Shown here: one piece after another, positions 26,026 through 34,410 of the stretch
Layout: each line of letters begins with the position of its first letter
Numbering within the stretch: the first letter of the stretch is position 1
Source: Bacteroidota bacterium
GTDB taxonomy: Bacteria; Bacteroidota; Rhodothermia; Rhodothermales; JAHQVL01
DNA: 58,208 nt
Assembly (NCBI GenBank): GCA_039111535.1
Contig: JBCCIM010000016.1
Coordinates: 1 to 58,208 of the forward strand
Reading direction: 5' to 3'
Position numbers and translations under genes: made by a program
The notes under the pieces: model-generated
The model's input: the letters and a program-made list of their open reading frames with translations, nothing else
What the model was told of the DNA's origin: nothing
Database searches by the model: none

Positions 26026-27816
26026 ATGGATTGGCATACATTTCTATCCGTGATCGGCGAAGTAAGTATTACGTACATCTGGATCCCGATCGGACTGTGG
26101 ACCCTCGCAGCGCTCCCTCTTTTCGTATTTACTCGCTGCCTGGGTAAAGCGGCCCCTCACATACACTACCTGGGATGCCTTGCGTTACTTATTGCGCTAC
26201 CAGTGGGATTTCTGGCCATGCCCTGGACCACAACGGTACTGCAACCGTTTGTCCAACCTGTCCAGCAGTTTGTGTCCTTCCCTACAAATAACAGCACAGC
26301 AGGCTTTACATCGACAAACACACGCGCATCAGCCACAGGCAACAGCGCTACTGCTGGTACGACAATCAATCCGTCTGGTGCCGCATCAACTGCCCCCGTG
26401 CAGGCTGCCGAACATGGGCCAGTGTTTGCCGGCACTTTTACCCTTTTTGCGTTACTGGCAAGTGTTTTTGGGTTGCTGAATATGGGGTTTCAATGGGTCA
26501 GACTCAACCCGTTGATGACCAGATTTGCGCACATCAACCACCCTGATGCTGTTGCCCAACTCGAACGCACAGCACAGCAACTACGGATATCCAGGTCGCT
26601 CAGATTTAAAAGTGCACCTGAGCATATTGCCCCTTTTACGTATGGAGTGGTCCGCCCGTCGATTGTTGTGCCGGCAAATATCCTCGAAGAAAAGGACGCA
26701 CTGCACACCGCGTTGTATCATGAACTGATTCACGTGAAGCGCAATGACTACGGTGCCGGCCTTGTCGCACATTTCCTAGCCGCCTGTTTCATTTTCCACC
26801 CGATGGTGTGGCTGCTGAGCCGGCACATCGCAACCTACCGCGAATTGTCGTGTGATAAAGCGCTGCTACAACAGACCAACACTTCCCCAGCTGACTACGC
26901 GAGACTCCTGCTTAGATTCAATCAGCATAACCGCCTCCGGTATGTGGTCAGTATGCGTCATTCCACATCTAATTTAAAGCAGCGCGTGCAATACATGGCC
27001 GATTACCCGGATTCACCGCTTGTCTACGAGCGCAAATGGGTGAAGATTGCGCTGGTCTGCCTGGGCACCGCACTGCCTGTCGGTCTCATGTCTTGCAGTG
27101 AACAGCCCGTAACCACGGGTTTGACTTTATCTCACCCTAGCACAGGTGCATTGGAAGAGCTGGGTTTGACGATGGAGGTTGCCAATGGTTGGAGGTTAGT
27201 AGACACAACTCGCTTTGTAGCAGGAATCAGTTGGGAACGGAGATTAAATGAATGGCCAGAAAATATCCGCGATGTTTATTTGCGTCAGGTACCCAAACCA
27301 AAAATCGCGGATGAACTCACATTTGGCATAAACTATTATCAATTTACAGATATCCTGACAGCAGATGACATCTACGATATTTCGTACGGAAGAAAAACGG
27401 AGTTCTACAAATACGAGCTCTTCATAGAACTACGCGGAAAAAGAAAACCCACTGCGCTGGCATTATGGAAGGAAGGCAAGTGTATGTATTCAGATTTGCC
27501 AGTTCCGCAACCATGCACCAGAAACTTTGACTCCTATCGCTTGATAAAGCGCTTAACCGAAGCAGAACTTCCTTTTGGTGCAGATTCAGGTTATCTCTAT
27601 GAATCCGAATTTCACTATAGCTATGATAGCCATGGAGAACAATTGACAACTCCCAGGCTCAGCTACCACTTCTACATCGTTCGCGAAAACCGCGCCTACT
27701 TAATCCGCTTTTTTGCCTATGCAACCGATCCTGATAAGGCGCATCTGATTACGAAGAAGAGCGTGCTTAAAGAACCAGCGATTGCGGAGATGCTGGCAAG
27801 TATTCAATTTGAATAA
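26026..27816 (+). CDS. M56 (BlaR1-type) sensor metalloprotease with unfamiliar sensor domain
   Basis: 596 residues. Membrane helices lie near residues 15-40, 45-65 and 135-160, then the zinc-protease site HELIH at about residue 231 with the later SCDKALL (a family Glu/Asp ligand region), then a fourth helix near 335-355 (CLGTALPVGLMSC). The remaining ~235 residues face outside. In BlaR1 this part is a penicillin-binding domain; here I see no serine-lysine transpeptidase pattern beyond a chance SVLK near the end. The end (AYLIRFFAYATDPDKAHLITK.. IAEMLASIQFE) resembles the alpha/beta DcrB/PsbP-like folds instead. The input signal is therefore unlikely to be a beta-lactam. Confidence 0.85.
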   Translation: MDWHTFLSVIGEVSITYIWIPIGLWTLAALPLFVFTRCLGKAAPHIHYLGCLALLIALPVGFLAMPWTTTVLQPFVQPVQQFVSFPTNNSTAGFTSTNTRASATGNSATAGTTINPSGAASTAPVQAAEHGPVFAGTFTLFALLASVFGLLNMGFQWVRLNPLMTRFAHINHPDAVAQLERTAQQLRISRSLRFKSAPEHIAPFTYGVVRPSIVVPANILEEKDALHTALYHELIHVKRNDYGAGLVAHFLAACFIFHPMVWLLSRHIATYRELSCDKALLQQTNTSPADYARLLLRFNQHNRLRYVVSMRHSTSNLKQRVQYMADYPDSPLVYERKWVKIALVCLGTALPVGLMSCSEQPVTTGLTLSHPSTGALEELGLTMEVANGWRLVDTTRFVAGISWERRLNEWPENIRDVYLRQVPKPKIADELTFGINYYQFTDILTADDIYDISYGRKTEFYKYELFIELRGKRKPTALALWKEGKCMYSDLPVPQPCTRNFDSYRLIKRLTEAELPFGADSGYLYESEFHYSYDSHGEQLTTPRLSYHFYIVRENRAYLIRFFAYATDPDKAHLITKKSVLKEPAIAEMLASIQFE

Positions 27817-27900
27817 ACCCAGTTATTCTTTGTTAGCCTTGTTTAACACAAGGGGGCAACTCCTATCAGGATTCAAGCATCTTTATAAGGCTCATTTCGC

Positions 27901-27970
27901 CCAACCGTTCTCTGGATACCAGATCAAGTCCGGCATGACGTGGAGGGTGATGGACGCGCAAGTGCCCCAT
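27901..27970. repeat. Degenerate ~70-bp repeat, copy 1
   Basis: This copy lies in the 363-base gene-free stretch after the M56 gene. It matches 28035-28105 at about 78% by eye. The core CCAGATCAAGTCCGGCATGACG resembles the CCGGATCAAGTCCGGG-type intergenic repeats known from many bacteria (recalled, not searched). Confidence 0.6.
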
Positions 27971-28034
27971 TTCTGCAGAACGTCTCCCTGAACCTGATTC
28001 AGGACTCAGACAAATTGAAAGGGGTCTCATTTCA

Positions 28035-28105
28035 CCCTATCGTTCTCTATATACCAGATCTAGCCCAGTATGACGTGGAAGATGAAGGGCGTGCAAGGTG
28101 CCCCA
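28035..28105. repeat. Degenerate ~70-bp repeat, copy 2
   Basis: Same orientation as copy 1 and about 134 bases downstream. It shares CGTTCTCT, ATACCAGATC, TATGACGTGGA and GTGCCCCA with copy 1. The rest of 27817-28179 shows no gene. Confidence 0.6.
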
Positions 28106-28128
28106 TCCCTGGGGCGGTCGTGTTTTTT
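28100..28128 (+). terminator. Possible terminator overlapping repeat copy 2
   Basis: Perfect 6-bp stem GCCCCA/TGGGGC with a TCCC loop, then after seven bases a TTTTTT run. It is about 285 bases past the M56 stop and before the small membrane-protein gene. Confidence 0.5.
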
Positions 28129-28179
28129 ATGTGGCAGTAGCTGTATACTGTAACGCAAATTCAAAACTATAGCTACACC

Positions 28180-28596
28180 ATGAGACGCAGACTCCTCCTC
28201 CGCATCGCTGCCGGCCTTGCACTTCTTACTTGCCTTGCCCATTTGGCCGGTACGTTTATGGAAATCCCGCCTGAGCAAACGGCTGTACTGGAGGCGGTTG
28301 AGGTGATGGAGGAAACCATGGTGCCCATGCCTGTTGGCAGTGCCAAGAGCTACAAGCAGATTCTGGATGGCAACAACCTGAGTACAGCGTTACTCCTGCT
28401 CTTATGCAGCCTGCTGCTTTTTGCGGCTTCAGGCAGTCCCAAAGACGCTGCTACAGACCGGACCATCTTGTTGGCTGCGCTTGGTCTTATTGGATTTGCG
28501 GTATTGAGTATCATGTACTTCTTCCCCGTGCCGGCTGTGTCCACGGGTGTGGCAGCTGTGTTGGCATTGATAGCGCGTTCCAATAGCGATAGGTAG
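28180..28596 (+). CDS. Small four-helix membrane protein, hypothetical
   Basis: 138 residues with hydrophobic segments near residues 5-24, 68-86, 95-113 and 117-132, and a soluble loop (VEVMEETMVPMPVGSAKSYKQI) between the first two. The layout resembles the small LIC_13387-type family of unknown function, but identity is only tentative. No catalytic motif visible. It stands alone, convergent with the sigma-factor gene. Confidence 0.65.
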   Translation: MRRRLLLRIAAGLALLTCLAHLAGTFMEIPPEQTAVLEAVEVMEETMVPMPVGSAKSYKQILDGNNLSTALLLLLCSLLLFAASGSPKDAATDRTILLAALGLIGFAVLSIMYFFPVPAVSTGVAAVLALIARSNSDR

Positions 28597-28704
28597 GATG
28601 CCGCATCTCAACGCGAACTGCTTGCGCAAAATGTGGCGGCTGCATGACCGCACTTTACAGGCCTCCCTGAACTGATGCAGCAATACACGACACACAGCCT
28701 CCCC

Positions 28705-29259
28705 TCACTCGTCACCTAACTCACGCTTTAGCCAAGCCCGGGCCATACGCCAGTCGTTTGACACCGTGCCATGCGAGATATCGAGAAATTCGGCGGTTTC
28801 TTCGATGTTCAATCCGGAAAAGTAGCGGCACTCGACCACCCGTACCCAGCGTGGTCGAATTTCTTCGAGTCGTTTGAGCGCGTCGTCTATCTCAAGCAGT
28901 TCATCGACTGAAACAGAGGCGCTGGCGCCCGCCATCGTTAAGCTTACCACTTCACCACTGCGTTTGTTGGCCGATTTGCTCCGCGCGTGATCCACAAGGA
29001 TACGCCGCATGGTCTGGGCTGCTGCGCCATAGAAATGGGTGCGCCCCTTCCATTTTACATCCTGGTACCGGACAAGCTTGAGGTAGGCCTCATGTACCAG
29101 ATCGGTCGATTGCAGTGTGATGTTTGCCGGCTGATCCCTCAATCGCGCCCGTGCGATATCACGCAATGCAGGATACACCACGTTCAACAATCGCTCAAAA
29201 GCATCTTTCTGCTTGGCTTCAACATCTTGCAGGAGTTTGGTGATATCTGCTTCTTCCAT
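28705..29259 (-). CDS. ECF-type RNA polymerase sigma factor (TIGR02999-like)
   Basis: 184 residues from the ATG at 29259 (MEEADITKLLQD..), preferred because family members start here; an in-frame ATG at 29325 adds 22 residues. Region 2 is RLRDQPANITLQSTDLVHEAYLKLV with RTHFYGAAAQTMRRILVDHAR, and region 4 is VVECRYFSGLNIEETAEFLDIS with GTVSNDWRMARAWL. This matches the ECF subgroup that in other phyla sits beside Ser/Thr kinases. No anti-sigma factor or kinase gene is adjacent here. It is divergent from the lipoprotein gene at 29508. Confidence 0.92.
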   Translation of the reverse strand: MEEADITKLLQDVEAKQKDAFERLLNVVYPALRDIARARLRDQPANITLQSTDLVHEAYLKLVRYQDVKWKGRTHFYGAAAQTMRRILVDHARSKSANKRSGEVVSLTMAGASASVSVDELLEIDDALKRLEEIRPRWVRVVECRYFSGLNIEETAEFLDISHGTVSNDWRMARAWLKRELGDE

Positions 29260-29507
29260 GGGATTACAGGTGCGCTTGGTCGGGCTATACGATGCTCTAA
29301 AATAGAAAAAACATCGCTGCATCACAGCCTTTCTAATACGCCGGCCCCATGCAGATGGTACGCAGGGAGTAAAAGCACAACTTTATCAATTTACCTTTGG
29401 GAGATGCACTGCCTTTCGCGTCTTGGGTTTTCAGAGCAGCTTGATGCAAAAACGCAAAACACTGCTCGACTATATCAAACAAAAACAAAGACTTAGAAGG
29501 TATAAAA

Positions 29508-30164
29508 ATGAAAACCCAATCTTTCTCTTCTTTACTCGCCCTGGTATTTGTATTTGCTGCATTGATCACAACAGGCTGTGATTCTGTTAACCTGGATGAC
29601 AGCGCGCCAGAGCTTGAAGCACCTGCAGAGCGCAACAACCCACGGCTCTCAACAGCTGCCATGTACAAGTTTGGTGACTCCCTGGAGATTGGTACCTCTG
29701 CCCTGCGTCGCGGCGCAGAAGCAGTGGTACTCGATATCGAGACAAGTGAACTCAAGCCTGGCTATGCGTACACGGTATGGTGGGTAGTATTTGACGAGCC
29801 AACAGCATGTACCGACTACGACTGCAGTTCTGACGATGTCGCAGCAGCAATGGCCGGCGGCCCAAACCTTGCCGACCTGTCTATCATCGGCGCAGCTGAC
29901 GGCAGCGTTGTGGGAGCTGACGGCAACGCACGCTACCGCGGTATGCTGGAGCAAAATGATGTCACTGGCGCTGTATTTGGCAATGGTCTGGACAACCCGG
30001 CAACTGCAGAAATCCACTATGTCATCCGCAGCCACGGTCCGGCAATCCCTGGCCTAATCAAAGAACAGACCACTACATTCAACGGCGGTTGCCTTGAAGG
30101 CCAGGGCAACGAAGGAGAATGTGTAAACGTGCAGTTTGCCATCCACGAAGCAACAGGCCGTTAA
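29508..30164 (+). CDS. Lipoprotein of unknown function
   Basis: 218 residues. Shine-Dalgarno-like AGAAGG precedes the ATG. Lipobox LITTGC gives an anchored mature protein. The body has AYTVWWVVFDEPTAC, GNARYRGML, AEIHYVIRSHGPAIPG and TTTFNGGC, strings I associate with a family of secreted hypothetical proteins in Bacteroidota and Cyanobacteria; function is unknown. Four cysteines (CTDYDC; GGC/GEC) may form two disulfides. Being divergent from the ECF sigma gene it could be one of its targets, an inference only. Confidence 0.7.
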   Translation: MKTQSFSSLLALVFVFAALITTGCDSVNLDDSAPELEAPAERNNPRLSTAAMYKFGDSLEIGTSALRRGAEAVVLDIETSELKPGYAYTVWWVVFDEPTACTDYDCSSDDVAAAMAGGPNLADLSIIGAADGSVVGADGNARYRGMLEQNDVTGAVFGNGLDNPATAEIHYVIRSHGPAIPGLIKEQTTTFNGGCLEGQGNEGECVNVQFAIHEATGR

Positions 30165-30191
30165 ACATGCAACGACACCTTTGTCTCATCC

Positions 30192-30227
30192 AATGGTCTG
30201 CCGGCTTCCGCTGGCAGGCCATTTTTT
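30192..30227 (+). terminator. Rho-independent terminator after the lipoprotein gene
   Basis: Stem AATGGTCTGCC / GGCAGGCCATT (11 bp with one G-U pair), then TTTTTT, starting 28 bases past the stop codon. Confidence 0.9.
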
Positions 30228-30344
30228 ATAGCACAGACTTTATACCGACCCATTTTTCACCCGCTTTGATCTGCCTGCACTTGTAACTCCCCCAAACATT
30301 TCTAAATTCTAGGAATCCTTTCAACCCGGCCCGCGGATAACGCC

Positions 30345-32645
30345 ATGGACAATACGTCTCCGAACCCCGAACCACCTGAGGAAGCGCCGAACTTCACCCA
30401 CAAAAAGCCTCCCGGGGGTGCCGCTGGTCTTACGGCAATCAAATCAACACTCAAACACGCGAAAGACGAACTGGGTGTGTTTCGCGGACTGAAAATTCTA
30501 CAGCAGGCCAACCAGACCACGGGCTTTGATTGCCCGGGATGCGCCTGGCCTGACCCGGCCGCTGCAGAGCGATCTGCGCTGGGTGAGTACTGCGAAAATG
30601 GCGCTAAAGCCGTCGCTGAAGAAGCCACGCTTAAACGGGTGACTCCAGATTTCTTTGCAAAACACAGCCTGCAGGAGCTGTCCGAACAGTCTGATATGTG
30701 GCTGGGCAAACAGGGCCGGCTCACGCATCCCATGATCCGACAGCCCGGTGCATCACATTACAGCCCCATTCAATGGGACGAAGCACTTGCCCTGATTGGC
30801 AATACCCTGAACGAGCTGGCAACACCCGACGAAGCCATTTTTTACACCTCTGGCCGGACGAGCAACGAAGCCGCTTTTCTGTTCCAGCTATTTGGCCGGC
30901 TATTCGGCACCAACAACTTCCCCGACTGCTCCAACATGTGCCATGAGTCCAGCGGCACAGGCCTTTCGGAAGTCATAGGCATCGGCAAAGGCACCGTAAA
31001 ACTCGAAGATTTCTACATTGCTGACACTGTTGTCGTGATCGGCCAGAACCCGGGCACCAACCATCCGCGCATGCTGTCTGCACTCCAAAAGGCCAAACGC
31101 AACGGATGCAAAATCCTGCACATCAATCCGTTGCCAGAAACCGGACTCAAACGGTTCAAACATCCGCAAGAAGTACTCAACTGGGTGGGACGCGGCACTA
31201 CGCTCGCCGATATGTTTTTGCAAGTGCGCATCAATGGCGATGTGGCTTTACTGAAAGGGATGATGAAAGCCCTGGTTGAAGCAGAAGACGGGCAGCCAGG
31301 CAGTGCACTTGCAGCAGATTTCATCGCAGCAAAAACGGCCGGCAGCGTACCTTTTCTCGACGACTTGCGCGCGGCTGATTGGGGCGCCCTTGTTACCAAC
31401 AGTGGCATTTCCAAAGCGGCGATGGAAGAAGCTGCTCAATTGCTGATGGCGTCTGACAAAATTATTGTCTGCTGGGCGATGGGATTAACGCAACACAAAA
31501 ATGCAGTTGCCAATGTGCAGTCTTGCGTCAACCTGCTACTGATGCGCGGCAGCATAGGCAAACCCGGTGCCGGGGCTTGTCCGGTTCGCGGGCACAGCAA
31601 TGTACAAGGAGACAGAACGGTGGGCATCACGGCCAGGCCCAAGCCGGCGTTCTTAAAATCGCTGGGCGCCAATTTTGAATTTGACCCACCCAGAAATCAC
31701 GGATACGATACGGTTGAAGCAATTCATGCCATGCACAGCGGTAAAGCCCGTGTATTCTTTGCACTGGGTGGCAACTTCCTTTCAGCCACCCCGGACACCC
31801 ACTATACTGCAGCGGCATTGTCACGCTGCAAGCTCACTGTCCAGGTATCCACCAAACTTAATCGATCTCACCTGATTACCGGCGAAACAGCGCTTATTCT
31901 CCCCTGTCTCGGCCGAACAGAACGCGATGTACAAACGGGTAAAACGCAGTTTGTGACTGTTGAGAATTCCATGGGGTTTGTGCACAAATCTGAAGGACAG
32001 CTTGCGCCGGCTTCGCAACAGCTTAGAAGCGAGCCGGCCATTGTGTGTGACCTCGCCATGGCAACGTTGGGCGATCAATCCAGTCTCGACTGGGGTGCCA
32101 TGAAAAACAATTACGATGCCATCCGCACGGCCATAGCTGCCACCATTCCGGGCTTCTCTAATTACAATACACGCGTGCGTGAAGATGGATTTTACCTGCC
32201 CAATGGCCCCCGTGAAGGCAATTTCACCACACCGGACGGCAAAGCCCACTTTACCGTACATCCGTTACCCGAACACAACATGGCGGCTGATGAATACATG
32301 ATGATGACCATACGCAGCCACGATCAATTTAACACAACCATTTACGGGCTTGACGATCGCTACCGCGGTATACGCGGCGGTCGGCGGGTGGTGTTGATGC
32401 ATCCCAAAGATATGCAGGCCGCCAGATTCAAAAGTAAAGATGCCGTAGATCTGATCAGTACGTACGCCGGCAAAACGCGGCGCGCCAAACGATTTTTTGT
32501 TGTGCCTTTTTCAATACCCAGACGGTGTGTTGCCACGTATTTCCCCGAAGCCAATGTATTGGTGCCTGCTGAACTGACCGCAGCCAGAAGCAATACACCA
32601 GCATCCAAGTCGGTTGTCATCACGATCGTAGCTGCTACTTCCTAA
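30345..32645 (+). CDS. FdhF/YdeP-family molybdopterin oxidoreductase
   Basis: 766 residues, typical of the YdeP group of formate-dehydrogenase-like enzymes. The N-terminal family string GFDCPGCAWPDP replaces the classical four-cysteine iron-sulfur motif. There follow the molybdopterin-binding parts (YTSGRTSNEAAF, CHESSGTGL, VVIGQNPGTNHPR, CPVRGHSNVQGDRT) and a C-terminal MopB-fold domain (MTIRSHDQFNTTIYG). It uses a bis-guanine-dinucleotide molybdenum cofactor; the substrate of YdeP proteins is not settled, some linking to acid resistance. No Tat signal, so cytosolic. mobA follows after six bases. Confidence 0.93.
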   Translation: MDNTSPNPEPPEEAPNFTHKKPPGGAAGLTAIKSTLKHAKDELGVFRGLKILQQANQTTGFDCPGCAWPDPAAAERSALGEYCENGAKAVAEEATLKRVTPDFFAKHSLQELSEQSDMWLGKQGRLTHPMIRQPGASHYSPIQWDEALALIGNTLNELATPDEAIFYTSGRTSNEAAFLFQLFGRLFGTNNFPDCSNMCHESSGTGLSEVIGIGKGTVKLEDFYIADTVVVIGQNPGTNHPRMLSALQKAKRNGCKILHINPLPETGLKRFKHPQEVLNWVGRGTTLADMFLQVRINGDVALLKGMMKALVEAEDGQPGSALAADFIAAKTAGSVPFLDDLRAADWGALVTNSGISKAAMEEAAQLLMASDKIIVCWAMGLTQHKNAVANVQSCVNLLLMRGSIGKPGAGACPVRGHSNVQGDRTVGITARPKPAFLKSLGANFEFDPPRNHGYDTVEAIHAMHSGKARVFFALGGNFLSATPDTHYTAAALSRCKLTVQVSTKLNRSHLITGETALILPCLGRTERDVQTGKTQFVTVENSMGFVHKSEGQLAPASQQLRSEPAIVCDLAMATLGDQSSLDWGAMKNNYDAIRTAIAATIPGFSNYNTRVREDGFYLPNGPREGNFTTPDGKAHFTVHPLPEHNMAADEYMMMTIRSHDQFNTTIYGLDDRYRGIRGGRRVVLMHPKDMQAARFKSKDAVDLISTYAGKTRRAKRFFVVPFSIPRRCVATYFPEANVLVPAELTAARSNTPASKSVVITIVAATS

Positions 32646-32651
32646 AAACAC

Positions 32652-33257
32652 ATGGGCATCAACGCTGCGCAAGCAAGCGCTTTGATTCTAGCCGGCGGGC
32701 AGAGCCGGCGATTCGGGAGCAACAAAGCCCACGCACGGGTACATGGCAAACCCATGGTAAATCGCGTGTTTGATGTGCTCGATGCGTGCTTTAAGGACGT
32801 TGCAATCAGCACTGCTGATCCGTCAATTTCTTTTGATGTGCCGGCACCCCACATCCCTGACGTTTATCCGAATACAGGCCCTCTCAGCGGCTTGTATTCC
32901 GGATTCATCCGCACAACCGCACCCTGGCTATTCGTAGCTGCAGTTGATTTACCTTTTATCACGACCCAGGCTGTTCATCTGATGCTGGAGGCCTGTGAAA
33001 ATACCGTGGATGGTGTAATTGCAACAGATGGCAAGAAAGCACAACCGCTATTCGGCTGTTACCATTCCCGAATCACCCCGGCTTTAGAAGCATTCCTCAA
33101 ACAGGGTGAGCGTGCCGTTTTTAGTTTTATCAAGACACAAAACATCAACACCGTACAACTGCCGGCTGCTGTATTGCAGAATATCAACCGCCCAGCTGAT
33201 CTACCCAAACATCAGGCAAATTTCAAGCAAACGGGTGATGGCACCTCTACACGTTGA
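32652..33257 (+). CDS. mobA: Molybdenum cofactor guanylyltransferase MobA
   Basis: 201 residues. The nucleotide-binding N-terminus LILAGGQSRRFGSNKA follows the family LAGG.S.RfG..KA pattern; later GPLSGLYSGF and VDLPFI supply the metal-binding Asp. It attaches GMP to molybdopterin to make the MGD cofactor used by the enzyme encoded just upstream. Its final ~46 bases overlap the 3' end of the convergent lactonase gene, so the C-terminal ~15 residues (..TGDGTSTR) are shared antisense coding sequence. Confidence 0.93.
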   Translation: MGINAAQASALILAGGQSRRFGSNKAHARVHGKPMVNRVFDVLDACFKDVAISTADPSISFDVPAPHIPDVYPNTGPLSGLYSGFIRTTAPWLFVAAVDLPFITTQAVHLMLEACENTVDGVIATDGKKAQPLFGCYHSRITPALEAFLKQGERAVFSFIKTQNINTVQLPAAVLQNINRPADLPKHQANFKQTGDGTSTR

Positions 33258-34399
33258 CCTGTAGACGCTAGCAGTCCGGTTTCAGCATTTCGCTTGAAGA
33301 CAAAAATGGTGTTGCTGTTCTGGTTGGCCACCAAAAGAAAATTACCGGTAGGATCAAGCGTGAAGTTTCTCGGTGTTTTGCCTTTTGTCGATTCGTGCCC
33401 AACAACTTCCAGATTCCCCGCTACTGCGTCGAAGCTGGCAATGGCAATGCTGTCGTGCCCCCGGTTGGAGCCGTATACAAAACGGCCATCGGGTGAAACA
33501 TGGATATCTGCGCAGTAACTGGTGCCGGCGAAGGTATCAGGCAGCGTAGAAATTGTATCTAGCAGCTCAAATCCGCCTGTGTCCGGCATATACTGCAACG
33601 CCAACATCGTCGAATCCAGTTCGTTGATTACAAACGCATGTTTTCCATCCGGGTGAAAAGCCACATGGCGAGGGCCGGCGCCGGCATTAATAAAAAAGGG
33701 CATCTTTGTTGGCGTTAAGGCACCTGTGTTGGCGTCCAGGTTGTAAGTAACCAGCTGATCAATGCCAAGATCAGCAACTACGGCGCGCTGATTTCCAGGG
33801 TCGAGCACCACGGCGTGCGCATGGGGTCCCTCCTGGCGCTTTTCATTCACACTAGACCCCGAATGTGACGCCAGGGCCGCCATGTTACCCAACATCCCGC
33901 CTTCTTCCACGGGGTATACCGCAACATTGCCTCCCATGTAATTGGCAACGAGTACCCATTGTCCGGTTGCATCTACGCTGACATAACAGGGCGCGCCGCC
34001 TTGCGAAGAAAGCTGGTTGAGTTGCAGCAACTCACCGGAGTCTGGCGCAATGGCATAAGCAGTAACGGACCCACTCACTTCTCCTTCGTATTCCATCAAC
34101 TCATTAACAGCATAAAGCCATTGACCTGATGGATGCAAAGCGAGGAACGAAGGATTTTCGGCTACAGCCACAAGTTGCGGCTCATCGAGCAACCCGGTGT
34201 CAGGATCCATGCGCAATCTGTAGATGCCCCTGCTGTCGCCGGCCGTATAGGTACCAACATATAGTGTGATCAAACCAGTCATCGCGGATGGATTGGTGCA
34301 ACCCGCAGTCAGGCTGCTGCCCATTACACCCAGGGTACCCGCAGCAACTTGCTGTATAAATTGCCGGCGAGACGGATTGCTTTTGATTTTAGAGGGCAT
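33212..34399 (-). CDS. Lactonase-family (7-bladed propeller) protein with Tat lipoprotein signal
   Basis: 395 residues. The N-terminus carries a twin-arginine signal (SRRQFIQQ) and a lipobox-like TAGC, so it is probably exported folded and anchored. The mature part has the repeated HPDGKHAFVINE, DPTGNFLLVANQ, SPDGRFVYGSNRG blades of the 6-phosphogluconolactonase/YbhE propeller family. Family function is lactone hydrolysis, but exported members are often of unknown role. It lies 11 bases past the M28 peptidase gene on the same strand. Confidence 0.88.
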   Translation of the reverse strand: MPSKIKSNPSRRQFIQQVAAGTLGVMGSSLTAGCTNPSAMTGLITLYVGTYTAGDSRGIYRLRMDPDTGLLDEPQLVAVAENPSFLALHPSGQWLYAVNELMEYEGEVSGSVTAYAIAPDSGELLQLNQLSSQGGAPCYVSVDATGQWVLVANYMGGNVAVYPVEEGGMLGNMAALASHSGSSVNEKRQEGPHAHAVVLDPGNQRAVVADLGIDQLVTYNLDANTGALTPTKMPFFINAGAGPRHVAFHPDGKHAFVINELDSTMLALQYMPDTGGFELLDTISTLPDTFAGTSYCADIHVSPDGRFVYGSNRGHDSIAIASFDAVAGNLEVVGHESTKGKTPRNFTLDPTGNFLLVANQNSNTIFVFKRNAETGLLASTGQRVEVPSPVCLKFA

Positions 34400-34410
34400 C
34401 TGAAGCTGAA

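Noticed and set aside
26026-27816. Beta-lactam resistance locus
   Set aside because: BlaI/M56 pair present, but no beta-lactamase and no penicillin-binding sensor domain seen.
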